Below, one piece after another: positions 33,781 through 42,377 of a DNA stretch of 64,000 nucleotides (position 1 is the first letter of the stretch; every line of letters begins with the position of its first letter). The position numbers and the translations under genes are program-made. This DNA comes from Bifidobacterium breve (GTDB taxonomy: Bacteria > Actinomycetota > Thermoleophilia > Solirubrobacterales > Solirubrobacteraceae): contig CAMCUD010000008.1 in NCBI GenBank assembly GCA_945878865.1, positions 62,001 through 126,000 of the forward strand. The letters are read 5' to 3'. Below the pieces are notes generated by a model, which searched no databases, had not been told where the DNA came from, and saw nothing but the letters and a program-made list of their open reading frames with translations.

Positions 33781-36051
33781 TCAGACGCCCGCGGGCTCGC
33801 GCACCTCCGGCGGTGCACTGACCGCGCGCGCCGGCACGGGTTCCATAACGCCCACGGCGCCATGGTCCATCTGCGGCAGCCACTCCAGCCACCGCGGGAG
33901 GTACCAGTTGCGGTCACCCAGCAGCTGCATGACCGAAGGCAGGAGCACGCCGCGCACGATGGTCGCGTCCAGCAGGATCGCGACGGCGAGGCCGACGCCC
34001 ATCTCCTTCATCTCGATCATCGACAGCGAGCCGAAGATCGCGAACACCGCGACCATCACCACGGCGGCGCTCGTGACGACCCCGGCGGTCGAGCGGATCC
34101 CGCCCGAGATCGCGTCCTTCGTCGACGCGCCGCCGTCCCGGAGCTCCTTGATCCGGCTGAGGATGAACACGTGGTAGTCCATCGACAGGCCGAAGAGGAT
34201 CACGAACAGGAAGATCGGCAGCCAGCTCGTGATCGCTCCGGGGGCGTGGAAGTCCAGCACGCCCTCGAGGTGGCCCTTCTGGAACACCCACACCAGCACG
34301 CCGTACGCGGCGGCGACGCTCAGGAGGTTCATCGCGATGCCCGTCAGCGGGATGACCACCGAGCGGAAGCTCACCATGAGCAGGAGGAACGCCAGCGACA
34401 GCACGAACGCGAAGACCAGCGGCGCGGCGTCGCGCATCTTCTCGTTCCAGTCCTCCGAGCCGGCGGTGTAGCCGGTCACCTTGCCCGTCGCACCGGCGGT
34501 GGCCAGCGTCGCGGGGATGATGTCCTCGCGCAGCGCCTGCAGCCCGTCGAGCGACTGCTGATCGCTGCCGTCGCCCTTCATCGCGATCGAGACGGAGGCG
34601 ACCTTGCCGTTCTCGGCCACGTCGACGTTCACCGACTGGCCGAACAGCCCGGTGGCCTGGGCCCGCTTGACCATCTCCTCGATGGCGGTCGTGACCTCCG
34701 GCGCGTTGACGTCGGCAGCCTGGACGGCCACCACGGCCGGGATCGGCTGGCCGGGGAAGGCCTCCTGGATCCGGTCGTAGGTCTGCATGACCGGCAGCGA
34801 GCGCGGGAACTGGTCGATGCCGCTCGTCGCCGTCTTCATCTGCAGCGCCGGCAGCGCGAGCGCGACGAGCACGGCCGTCGCCGCCAGCGCGGCGAAGGCG
34901 GGGAACTTCAGCACCGGCGTGAGGATCGCGCCCCACACCCGGCTGTCGCTCCCAGCCGTCCGGCGGCCCAGGAACGGGATCCGGCCCTTGTCGACCTTCG
35001 GCCCGAGCCACGCGAGCATCGCCGGGATGACCGTGATCGAGCCCAGCATGGCGGCGGCGACGACGATGATCGTGCCCACGCCGAACGACATGAACGTCTT
35101 GTCCCCGGTCAGGAACATGCCCGACATGGCGATGATGACCGTCAGGCCGCTGATGAGGATGGCCTTGCCCGAGGTCGCGGCCGCGATGTCGATCGCCTCC
35201 TCGGTCGTCCGGCCCCTCCCCCGCTCCTCGCGCTCTCGGCGCAGGTAGAACAGCGAGTAGTCCACACCGACGGCCATGCCGATGAGCAGGATCACCGAGC
35301 TGATCGCGTCATCGACGGGCAGGAGCTGGCTGGGCAGCGCCACCAGGCCGAGGGACGCGATGACCGCGGTGATGCCCAGCAGGAGCGGCAGGCCGGCGGC
35401 GACGAGCGCCCCGAAGGCGATGACGAGGATGATGAGGGTGATCGGCAGGGACAGGAACTCGGCCCGCTGGAAGTCCTTCTCGAACTGGTCGTCGATCTGG
35501 TGCTCGGCCGTCGCGTCGCCGAACGGCTCCACGCGGAGCGTCGGGTACTCCTTCGCGGCCCGGGCGATCTGCGCGTTGATGGCGTCGATCTGGTCGACCG
35601 CCTCCTGGTCCTCGGTGTCACGCAGCTCGTAGTCGACGAGCGCGGAGTGCCCGTCGGCCGAGATGCTGCCCCGCTCCTGGTAGGGCGAGGTCACGTCCGA
35701 GACGCCGTCCTGGCGCTTGAGCGTCGCCACGATCGAGGCGACGGCCGCTCTGACGTCGGGGTCCCGCACGTTCCGTGCGCCATCACGACCCTGGACGAGG
35801 ATGGATTCCGACGCGGTCTCCTTCGGGAAGGCGTCGTCGAGGACGCGCTCGGCGCGCCCGGATTCCCCGGCGCCCGTGTCGGCGTCCTCGAGCTGCTTGG
35901 TGCCGACCATGCCGCCGAGGACGAAGGCGGCGATGACGAACGCCAGCCAGCCGAAGACCGCGGTCTTCTTGTGGTGGGCGCTCCAGCGGCCGGCGCGCGC
36001 GGCGATCCCGCGGGGCCGGCGGGGGGTGGTTTGAGGCGGTGAGGTGGTCAT
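33781..36051 (-). CDS. MMPL/RND-family membrane transporter
   Basis: A 756-residue inner-membrane protein with two repeats of one plus five transmembrane helices around large extracytoplasmic loops. TM1 is at about residues 27-48 (KTAVFGWLAFVIAAFVLGGMVG). The first cluster contains GMAVGVDYSLFYLRREREER, the conserved GxxxDY motif of proton-driven MMPL proteins. The second repeat has LFGLSMDYHVFILSRIKE. Such proteins export lipids, siderophores or drugs. ATG 36051 is used; an upstream ATG at 36087 adds 12 residues. It has its own terminator and is divergent from the ergothioneine genes, with no obvious functional link. Confidence 0.9.
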   Translation of the reverse strand: MTTSPPQTTPRRPRGIAARAGRWSAHHKKTAVFGWLAFVIAAFVLGGMVGTKQLEDADTGAGESGRAERVLDDAFPKETASESILVQGRDGARNVRDPDVRAAVASIVATLKRQDGVSDVTSPYQERGSISADGHSALVDYELRDTEDQEAVDQIDAINAQIARAAKEYPTLRVEPFGDATAEHQIDDQFEKDFQRAEFLSLPITLIILVIAFGALVAAGLPLLLGITAVIASLGLVALPSQLLPVDDAISSVILLIGMAVGVDYSLFYLRREREERGRGRTTEEAIDIAAATSGKAILISGLTVIIAMSGMFLTGDKTFMSFGVGTIIVVAAAMLGSITVIPAMLAWLGPKVDKGRIPFLGRRTAGSDSRVWGAILTPVLKFPAFAALAATAVLVALALPALQMKTATSGIDQFPRSLPVMQTYDRIQEAFPGQPIPAVVAVQAADVNAPEVTTAIEEMVKRAQATGLFGQSVNVDVAENGKVASVSIAMKGDGSDQQSLDGLQALREDIIPATLATAGATGKVTGYTAGSEDWNEKMRDAAPLVFAFVLSLAFLLLMVSFRSVVIPLTGIAMNLLSVAAAYGVLVWVFQKGHLEGVLDFHAPGAITSWLPIFLFVILFGLSMDYHVFILSRIKELRDGGASTKDAISGGIRSTAGVVTSAAVVMVAVFAIFGSLSMIEMKEMGVGLAVAILLDATIVRGVLLPSVMQLLGDRNWYLPRWLEWLPQMDHGAVGVMEPVPARAVSAPPEVREPAGV

Positions 36052-36107
36052 GGCGCAAGCCTCGTCTGCGCGCGGCCGCGCGCCCATACGGTCTGCAGGC
36101 GTCCCGA

Positions 36108-36125
36108 GGTGCGGGTAACCGCACC
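36108..36125. promoter_or_regulatory. Palindrome over the -35 region of egtB
   Basis: Perfect arms GGTGCGG-GTAA-CCGCACC. The egtB -10 hexamer TAGGGT is at 36136-36141, so a -35 at 17-bp spacing falls inside the palindrome, the position of a repressor site. It also lies in the promoter region of the divergent MMPL gene. Confidence 0.55.
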
Positions 36126-36150
36126 CCCGACGGGGTAGGGTCGGGTTTCA

Positions 36151-37398
36151 GTGACGTCCGCGACCGCTGCCACCGGACCCACCACCACCGGCGCCGAGCT
36201 CGCCGCGCGCCTGCGCGAGACGCGCGCCCGGACGCTCGCGCTCGTCGCCGGCATCGACGACGAGCGGCTGCAGCGCCAGCACGACCCGCTCATGAGCCCG
36301 CTGGTGTGGGACCTCGCGCACATCGCCGCCTACGCGGACCTCTGGCTGTCGCGGGCGCCCGGAGCCGCGGCGCCGCTGCGCCCCGACGTCTTCGCCCTGT
36401 ACGACGCCTTCGAGCAGCCCCGCGCCGTCCGCGGCGATCTCCCCCTGCTCGATCCGCGCCAGGCCCGCGACTACCTGGCGGCGACCCTCGACCGCGCGTG
36501 CGCCTGCGCCGAGGCGACCGACATGTCCGCCGACGCGCCCCCGATCGTGCGCGACGGGTTCCTCTGGGATCTGCTCCTCGAGCACGAGGAGCAGCACCGC
36601 GAGACGATGCTCCAGGCCCTCGCGCTTGCTCCGCGAGGCTGGATCGTGCCGGAGCGCGCCCGGCTTCCCGTGCGCGCGGGCGCGCCGACCGGCGTCGTCG
36701 CGCTGCCCGGCGGGACGTTCACGCTGGGGTCCACCTCGGGCTTCGCCTACGACAACGAGGGCCCGGCCCACGTGGTCGAGGTCGCGCCGTTCGCACTGGA
36801 CCGCGCCCCGGTGACCGTCGGCGCGTGGAGAGCGTTCGTCGCCGACGGCGGCTACGCCGACCCGCGGCTGTGGAGCGACACCGGATGGGCGTGGCGCGCC
36901 GAACACGGCATCTCCCGGCCGCTGTACTGGAGCGAGGACGGCGAGACCGCGCGCCGGTTCGATCGCGACGACCCGCTGGGAGACGCCGAGCCGGTCCTCC
37001 ACGTCAGCGCGCACGAAGCCGACGCGTTTGCGCGCTGGCGCGGCGCGCGGCTGCCGACCGAGGTCGAGTGGGAGTACGCCGCGCGGCTGCACCCGACAGC
37101 CGACCCGGTGCTCGGCGGCACGACGTTCGCCCCCGGCCCCGTGGGCTCCGGCAACGGCATCCTGGGCCTCACCGGCGACGCGTGGGAATGGACGAGCACG
37201 GAGTTCGCGGCATATCCCGGCTTCGCCGCGTTCCCCTACCGCGAGTACAGCGAAGTCTTCTTCGCCCGCGGCTATCGCGTCCTGCGCGGCGGCTCGTGGG
37301 CCACCGCGCCGTGCGTCGCGCGGCCGACGTTCCGCAACTGGGACAAGCCCGAGCGCCGGCAGATCTTCGCCGGCCTGCGCTGCGCGGAGAACCTGTGA
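36151..37398 (+). CDS. egtB: Ergothioneine biosynthesis sulfoxide synthase EgtB
   Basis: A 415-residue non-haem iron enzyme that joins a sulfur donor to trimethylhistidine (hercynine). The N-terminal DinB-like domain carries the iron ligands His57 (WDLAHIAAYAD) and His145-x3-His149 (LEHEEQHRETM). The C-terminal formylglycine-generating-enzyme-like domain has GGTFTLGS, VDEAP-like DRAPVTVGAW, RLPTEVEWEYAARL, GNGILGLTGDAWEWT and VLRGGSWAT. The GTG start lies 9 nt after TAGGGT, consistent with a leaderless mRNA. It is followed by egtD in a 4-nt overlap. No egtA, egtC or egtE is present nearby. Confidence 0.93.
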   Translation: MTSATAATGPTTTGAELAARLRETRARTLALVAGIDDERLQRQHDPLMSPLVWDLAHIAAYADLWLSRAPGAAAPLRPDVFALYDAFEQPRAVRGDLPLLDPRQARDYLAATLDRACACAEATDMSADAPPIVRDGFLWDLLLEHEEQHRETMLQALALAPRGWIVPERARLPVRAGAPTGVVALPGGTFTLGSTSGFAYDNEGPAHVVEVAPFALDRAPVTVGAWRAFVADGGYADPRLWSDTGWAWRAEHGISRPLYWSEDGETARRFDRDDPLGDAEPVLHVSAHEADAFARWRGARLPTEVEWEYAARLHPTADPVLGGTTFAPGPVGSGNGILGLTGDAWEWTSTEFAAYPGFAAFPYREYSEVFFARGYRVLRGGSWATAPCVARPTFRNWDKPERRQIFAGLRCAENL

Positions 37399-38399
37399 CC
37401 GGCCAGGACCGCATCCAGGCGCTCGCCGAGCACGGCGTGGAGATCCACGCGTTCCCCGAGAGCTGGACGGCGCTGGCCGCCGACGTGCTGCACGGCCTGT
37501 CGTCGACCCCGAAGACACTGCCGCCGAAGTGGTTCTACGACGCCCGGGGCAGCGAGCTGTTCGACGAGATCTGCGACCTGCCCGAGTACTACCCGACCCG
37601 CACCGAGGCCGCCCTGCTCGCCGACGTCGGCGCGCGGATCGCCGCGGAGGTCCCAGCCGCCGAGGTCATCGAGCTCGGGTCCGGGTCGTCGACGAAGACG
37701 CCGCTGCTGCTCGACCCCCTACGCGACGCCGGTGTCCTGCGCCGCTACGTGCCTGTGGACGTGAGCGCCGCCGCCATCCAGGGCGCGATCCCCGCGCTGA
37801 CGGCGCGCTACCCGGGCGTGGAGATCGACGCGCGGATCTGCGACTTCACCACCGACCTCTGTGACCTGCCGGCGCCGACGGGGGCCCCGCGCATCGTGGC
37901 GTTCCTCGGCAGCACGATCGGGAACCTCCAGCCGGTCGAAGTCCAGGCGTTCCTCGCCCAGGTCCGCCCGCTGCTGGGCCCGCACGACGCACTGCTGCTC
38001 GGCACGGACCTCGTCAAGGACGTCGCCGTCCTCGAGCCCGCGTACGACGACGCCGCCGGCGTGACGGCGGCGTTCAACCGCAACGTCCTGGCCGTCATCA
38101 ACCGGGAGCTGCAGGCCGACTTCGTGCTCGACGCCTTCGATCACGACGCAGCGTGGAACCCCGTGCTCGAGCGCATCGAGATCCGCCTGCGCAGCGTCTG
38201 CGACCAGGTCGTCCGGATCCGCGCGCTCGGCCTCGAGGTGACGTTCCAGGCAGGCGAGTCGATCCTCACCGAGATCAGCCGGAAGTTCCGGCGCGGCGGC
38301 ATCGAGCGCGCGTACGCGCAGGCCGGGCTCGGGCTGCGGTCCTGGTTTCAGGACCCCTCTGCGTGGTACGCGTTGTCACTCGCGTCCATTCGAGACTGA
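37395..38399 (+). CDS. egtD: L-histidine N-alpha-methyltransferase EgtD
   Basis: A 334-residue SAM-dependent methyltransferase that makes hercynine from histidine. Signature parts are PPKWFYDARGSELFDEICDLPEYYPTRTE in segments, VIELGSGSSTKTPLLLD for SAM binding, YVPVDVSAAAI, FLGSTIGNLQP, LLLGTDLVKD and AAFNRNVLAVINRELQADF. The length is normal. GTG start overlapping the egtB stop (GTGA). With egtB it forms a minimal two-gene ergothioneine cluster. Confidence 0.95.
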   Translation: MTGQDRIQALAEHGVEIHAFPESWTALAADVLHGLSSTPKTLPPKWFYDARGSELFDEICDLPEYYPTRTEAALLADVGARIAAEVPAAEVIELGSGSSTKTPLLLDPLRDAGVLRRYVPVDVSAAAIQGAIPALTARYPGVEIDARICDFTTDLCDLPAPTGAPRIVAFLGSTIGNLQPVEVQAFLAQVRPLLGPHDALLLGTDLVKDVAVLEPAYDDAAGVTAAFNRNVLAVINRELQADFVLDAFDHDAAWNPVLERIEIRLRSVCDQVVRIRALGLEVTFQAGESILTEISRKFRRGGIERAYAQAGLGLRSWFQDPSAWYALSLASIRD

Positions 38400-38440
38400 A
38401 GCCGGTTCAGATCGCCTCGGTTCTGCCGATGATCGGTGGC

Positions 38441-40087
38441 ATGAGCGCCGTTGCCAGCCCCGGGCTGGGTCACAAGATCCTGTCCGCATTCCCCCGACTC
38501 CGAGGCCTGCCGTACGACGAGTGGGCGCCCCGGCACACCGTCATCGTCAGCCTCATCGTGCTGCACATCCCCGCCGTGATCTTCTACGGGATCGCCGAAG
38601 GCATGAGCGCACCGCATCTCGTCGCGGAGACCGTCGGGCTCCTCGGCCTGTTCGCCGCGCTCGCGTCGTGGAACGCGCTCAGCCAATCCACGCGGTCATG
38701 CGCCGCAGCAGCCGGCCTCATCTTCGCCTCGGCGCTCGTCGTGCACGTCTCGGGCGGATCGATCGCCGCGCACTTCCACTTCTTCATCGTGCTGCCCATC
38801 ATCGGCCTGTACCTCGACTGGCGGCCGTTCGCCGTGGCCGTCGGGCTCATCGTGGTGCACCACCTGTTCTTCGCCCTGCTCGTTCCCGCGTCGGTGTTCG
38901 GCCACGGGCAGAGCACAGGCAGCATCGTCAAGCAGACGCTCATCCACGCGGCGTACGTCGTCGTGCAGGTCGCCGCGCTGCTGGCGTCCTGGAAGCTCGC
39001 CGAGAAGCAGGAGGAGGTGCTGCAGCGGCGCAACGCCGAGATGGACCGCCGCAAGGAGGAGCTCGAGGCCAAGAACGCCGAGCTCGACGGCACCATCTCC
39101 CGCCTGGACCGCACGGTCAGCGAGATGCGCCGGCTCTCCGAGCGCGTAGGCGCGCACGCCGAGCAGGTCGCCGCCACCGGCGAGCAGCTGGCCGCCGAGG
39201 CGGGTGGTACCCATGAAGCCGCCGAGCGCAGCGCCGCGGCCCTCGACGCCGTGCGCCTGTCGGCCGAGGCGCTCGATGAGGCCGCCGACGCCGCCGCGCG
39301 TGAGGCCGCCCGCGTGGTCGAGGAGACGCTCGCGACCACCACGGCGACCAGCGAGGGCAGCAGCGCGATGGATGAGCTCGTCAAGGACATGGACGAGGTC
39401 GGCACGCGCGTCGGGGGCATCGCCGACGGCGTGGCCTCGCTGACCGAGCGGACCCGCAAGGTCGCCGTCATCGTCGACACCGTCCGGCAGCTCGCCGACC
39501 AGTCGCGGCTGCTCGCGCTCAACGCCTCCATCGAGGCCGCCCGAGCGGGCGAGCACGGCCGCGGCTTCGCCGTCGTCGCCGAGGAGGTCCGCAAGCTCGC
39601 CGAGGAGTCCAACGCCGCGACGGAGTCCGTCGACGAGCTGCTGTCCGACATCGAGAAGGCCGCGCAGGACGCAATCACCGCGGCCCGGTCGGGCGTCGAC
39701 TCGGTCGAGCGCGGCAAGCAGACCGCCACCCGCACCGAGGAGGCGCTGCGCGCCATCGCGCACGCCGGCGACGCGGTGCACGAGAGCGCGGAGAGCATCT
39801 CCAGCGCCGCCGGGCGCAGCCGCGCGGTGGGCCAGGAGATCGGCGCGGGCGTCCAGCAGGTCGCCGCCGCGATCTCCGAGGTCACGACCTCGGCCGACGA
39901 GGTCTCCGGGTTGGCCAACCGGCTGCGCGAGCTCGCCGCCGAGCTCGACGCGCTCACCGCCGCCGGGGACGGCGGCGAGGAGTACGCCGACCAGGACGCG
40001 CTGGCCGAGCTCGCCGAGCTGACAGGCATCAACGGCCCCGCTCCGGATGTCCAGAGCGAGGCCGATGATCAGCGGGTCACGCCGTAG
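38441..40087 (+). CDS. Membrane methyl-accepting chemotaxis-type receptor without periplasmic ligand domain
   Basis: A 548-residue receptor. Residues about 25-185 form five to six transmembrane helices with short loops, including a histidine-rich pair AAHFHFFIVLPIIGLYLDWRPF and LIVVHHLFFALLV. A coiled coil follows (190-240), then the MCP signalling domain with hairpin tip LADQSRLLALNASIEAARAGEHGRGFAVVAEEVRKLAEES. No HAMP domain is evident. Related 6-TM sensory modules occur in other actinobacterial signalling proteins; the histidines could bind a metal or haem. Start ATG 38441 or 38429. It converges on the thiolase gene with a 3-nt gap. No che genes are nearby. Confidence 0.85.
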   Translation: MSAVASPGLGHKILSAFPRLRGLPYDEWAPRHTVIVSLIVLHIPAVIFYGIAEGMSAPHLVAETVGLLGLFAALASWNALSQSTRSCAAAAGLIFASALVVHVSGGSIAAHFHFFIVLPIIGLYLDWRPFAVAVGLIVVHHLFFALLVPASVFGHGQSTGSIVKQTLIHAAYVVVQVAALLASWKLAEKQEEVLQRRNAEMDRRKEELEAKNAELDGTISRLDRTVSEMRRLSERVGAHAEQVAATGEQLAAEAGGTHEAAERSAAALDAVRLSAEALDEAADAAAREAARVVEETLATTTATSEGSSAMDELVKDMDEVGTRVGGIADGVASLTERTRKVAVIVDTVRQLADQSRLLALNASIEAARAGEHGRGFAVVAEEVRKLAEESNAATESVDELLSDIEKAAQDAITAARSGVDSVERGKQTATRTEEALRAIAHAGDAVHESAESISSAAGRSRAVGQEIGAGVQQVAAAISEVTTSADEVSGLANRLRELAAELDALTAAGDGGEEYADQDALAELAELTGINGPAPDVQSEADDQRVTP

Positions 40088-40090
40088 CGA

Positions 40091-41236
40091 TCAGAGGCGT
40101 TCGATGAGCATGGCCATGCCCATCCCGCCGGCGACGCACATCGACTCGATGCCGTAGGTCCCGTCGAGCGTCTCGAGGTCGTTGAGCAGCGTCGTCGCGA
40201 TCCGGGCGCCCGTCATGCCGAACGGGTGCCCCAGCGCGATCGCCCCGCCGAACGGGTTGAGCTTCTCGGCGGGGATCCTCAGCTCGTCCATGCACGGGAC
40301 GATCTGCGCGGCGAACGCCTCGTTGATCTCCACGGCGTCGATGTCGTCCATCGTCATCCCGGTCTGCGCGAGCAGCTGCTGGATGGCGGGGATCGGGCCG
40401 ACGCCCATGACCTCGGGCCGGATCGCGGCCACCGAGGTCGCGACGATCCGCGCCCGCGGACGCAGCCCGAGGCGGCCGGCTTTCTCGTCGCTCATGAGCA
40501 GCACGGCGGCCGCGCCGTCGTTGAGCGGGCACGCGTTGCCCGCGGTCACCGTCCCGTCCTCGACGAAGGCGGGCTTGAGGGCCGACAGCTTTTCCAGCGT
40601 CGTGCCCGGCCGGGGTCCGTCGTCGCGGCTGACGACCTCCCCCTCGGGCGTCGTCACCGGCGTGATCTCGACGTCGAAGTGCCCGTCCTCCCAGGCGGCG
40701 ACGGCGCGCTCCTGGGAGATGACCGCCCAGGCGTCCTGGTCCTCGCGGCTGACGTTCCACTGGGCGGCGACGTTCTCCGCCGTCAGGCCCATCGGGATGT
40801 AGACGTCGTAGGGCGCGCCGTCCTTGCCGTCGAGCTCGGGGTGCGGCGGGATCTGCGTGCCGACGGCCCGGGAGACGGCCTCGACGCCGGCGGCGACGTA
40901 CTGGTCGCCCTCCCCCGCCTTGATCGCGTGGGCGGCGTTGCGGATCGTCTGCAGCGACGACGCGCACCAGCGGTTCACGGTCGCCGCGGGGACGCGATGG
41001 TCGTAGCCGGCGAGCAGCACGGCGCTGCGCGCGACGTTGCCCCCGGCCTCGCCCTCCTGGACCGCGCAGCCCATGAGGACGTCCTGGGTCTCGTCGAGGT
41101 CGACTCCGGGGTTGCGCTCACGCAGCGCCCTCAGAGGGACGGCGGCGAGGTCGTCGGTCCGGACGGTCTTCAGTGACCCCTTCACCGCACGGCCGATCGG
41201 GGTCCGCACGGCGTCGACGATGACTGCTTCGGGCAT
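40091..41236 (-). CDS. Acetyl-CoA acetyltransferase / 3-ketoacyl-CoA thiolase
   Basis: A 381-residue thiolase, probably for fatty-acid or steroid side-chain beta-oxidation. The acylation Cys is Cys91 in VNRWCASSLQ. The C-terminal motifs NPFGGAIALGHPFGMTGAR (His) and CVAGGMGMAMLIERL (second Cys) are intact. The start is supported by an unusually strong AGGAGG 5 nt before the ATG. The leader holds two tandem hairpin repeats and a 27-bp operator-like palindrome over the -10, so expression is probably tightly controlled. Confidence 0.93.
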   Translation of the reverse strand: MPEAVIVDAVRTPIGRAVKGSLKTVRTDDLAAVPLRALRERNPGVDLDETQDVLMGCAVQEGEAGGNVARSAVLLAGYDHRVPAATVNRWCASSLQTIRNAAHAIKAGEGDQYVAAGVEAVSRAVGTQIPPHPELDGKDGAPYDVYIPMGLTAENVAAQWNVSREDQDAWAVISQERAVAAWEDGHFDVEITPVTTPEGEVVSRDDGPRPGTTLEKLSALKPAFVEDGTVTAGNACPLNDGAAAVLLMSDEKAGRLGLRPRARIVATSVAAIRPEVMGVGPIPAIQQLLAQTGMTMDDIDAVEINEAFAAQIVPCMDELRIPAEKLNPFGGAIALGHPFGMTGARIATTLLNDLETLDGTYGIESMCVAGGMGMAMLIERL

Positions 41237-41254
41237 GGTGCCCTCCTATGTCAG

Positions 41255-41310
41255 GCCCCGGCGGTCTCACTCCACGGGGCGAACTCCCCGGCGGTCGCAC
41301 TCCACGGGGC
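41255..41310 (-). repeat. Two tandem hairpin-forming repeats in the thiolase leader
   Basis: Two 25-nt units (41256-41280 and 41286-41310, 30-nt period) differ at one base (T/G in CGGTCTCAC versus CGGTCGCAC). Each is bounded by CCCCG/CGGGG arms that can form a 5-6 bp stem. They lie between the predicted transcription start and the ribosome site. Confidence 0.8.
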
Positions 41311-41312
41311 CT

Positions 41313-41339
41313 GAGTCCATTGTATGACACAACGGACTC
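41313..41339. promoter_or_regulatory. 27-bp operator-like palindrome at the thiolase promoter
   Basis: GAGTCC-ATTGT-N5-ACAAC-GGACTC: 6-bp perfect outer arms and 5-bp inner arms with one mismatch. The minus-strand -10 hexamer TACAAT (41324-41319) is inside it. Size and symmetry fit a TetR/FadR-type repressor of lipid catabolism. No such gene is adjacent. Confidence 0.65.
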
Positions 41340-41351
41340 GGACGGGAAGGG

Positions 41352-42341
41352 TCAGCGCGCGATGAAGACCTTGCGCAGCGTCATGCGGTTCCCCGCGTCG
41401 TCGCGCGCGACGATCCGCAGCTTCAGCCGCACGTCGTGCTTGCCGCGGAGCTTCTCGGCCCCGCCGTCGGACACGCGCATGCGCAGCACCGCCGGATCCG
41501 GCGCGATCCTGCGCTCCCCGCGCGCGAGCACGCGGGCGCCGTCGAAGAGCGTGACCTGGGCGCGCGCGACCTCGCTGCCGCGCAGCGTGACCTGCAGCCC
41601 GGAGCGCAGGAGCTCGGCGAGCGACGACGGCGCCAGCGAGACGACGTCGACCACCGGCGCGGTGTTGTCGGCGCTCGCGGCGACGATGAACTTCAGCGTC
41701 GTCGTGGTCTGCCCCGCCGCGCTGGGCTCGTCCGTCCGGCCGGTCACCGACATCTTCCGGCGCCCCGCCCGCGCGTACGTCGTGGTCACGCGGGGGTCCT
41801 TCGTGATGCGGTCCGGGCCCGAGCGCGTCTTGACCTTGCCGTCGCCGTCGAGGTCCCAGGCGAAGCTCGTGTACCGCATGTCCCCTGTCCCCTCCACGTA
41901 GGAGGCGACGAACGTGACGGGCGCGCCCGCCACGGGCTCGGCCGGTTCGGTCTTCAGGCGCAGCAGCGGCGGGCGCGTCAGGGGCCGCGCCCCCGTCTTC
42001 GCCACGGCCGTCACCACGCCGCGCATCCCCTCGTCGCCATGCAGGGCGCACACGTACTCGACGCGGTCACCGGGCGCGCTGAGCGTGCGCCGGAACGGCG
42101 ACGGGCCTGGATACGGGGCGCCGAAGGGATCGGAGGGCGACAACCGGTAACGCAGCGGGTGAGCCGCGAAATCCCCGGTCCACTCGACGATGTCGCCAGC
42201 CTGCACGGTCAGCTCCGCGGGCTCGTAGCGGTTCCCGAGCTCGCCGCCGAAGCGGATGGTGCGGACGTCGGCGGCTGCGCCTGCCGGCGCCGCCGCAAGC
42301 ACCCCCAGCGCGAGGGTCAGAGCGGTGCGCACCCGGCGCAC
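41352..42341 (-). CDS. Secreted cupredoxin-PKD protein
   Basis: A 329-residue exported protein. It has a signal peptide (residues 1-24, ending AGAAA) and a plastocyanin-like domain (about 26-115). The full type 1 copper ligand set is His61 (AAHPLRY), Cys98 (YVCALHGDEGM), His101 and Met106. A PKD domain follows (about 125-215: VTFVASYVEGTG, SFAWDLDGDG, VTTTYARAGRRKMSVTG). A beta-sandwich similar to those of other secreted proteins here closes the protein. A role in electron transfer or copper binding at the cell surface is inferred. Three in-frame GTG codons (42359, 42341, 42332) could start it; 42341 gives the best signal peptide. Confidence 0.8.
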   Translation of the reverse strand: MRRVRTALTLALGVLAAAPAGAAADVRTIRFGGELGNRYEPAELTVQAGDIVEWTGDFAAHPLRYRLSPSDPFGAPYPGPSPFRRTLSAPGDRVEYVCALHGDEGMRGVVTAVAKTGARPLTRPPLLRLKTEPAEPVAGAPVTFVASYVEGTGDMRYTSFAWDLDGDGKVKTRSGPDRITKDPRVTTTYARAGRRKMSVTGRTDEPSAAGQTTTTLKFIVAASADNTAPVVDVVSLAPSSLAELLRSGLQVTLRGSEVARAQVTLFDGARVLARGERRIAPDPAVLRMRVSDGGAEKLRGKHDVRLKLRIVARDDAGNRMTLRKVFIAR

Positions 42342-42377
42342 GGTACCACCGTGGACCACCGAATGGTCAGGCCGTGC

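Noticed and set aside
33760-36042. 760-residue plus-strand frame, very Arg/Asp/His-rich
   Set aside because: Antisense of the MMPL transporter; no domain, charge pattern caused by complementing hydrophobic codons.
41255-41310. Possible CRISPR remnant in the thiolase leader
   Set aside because: Only two units with a 5-nt gap; better explained as tandem leader hairpins.
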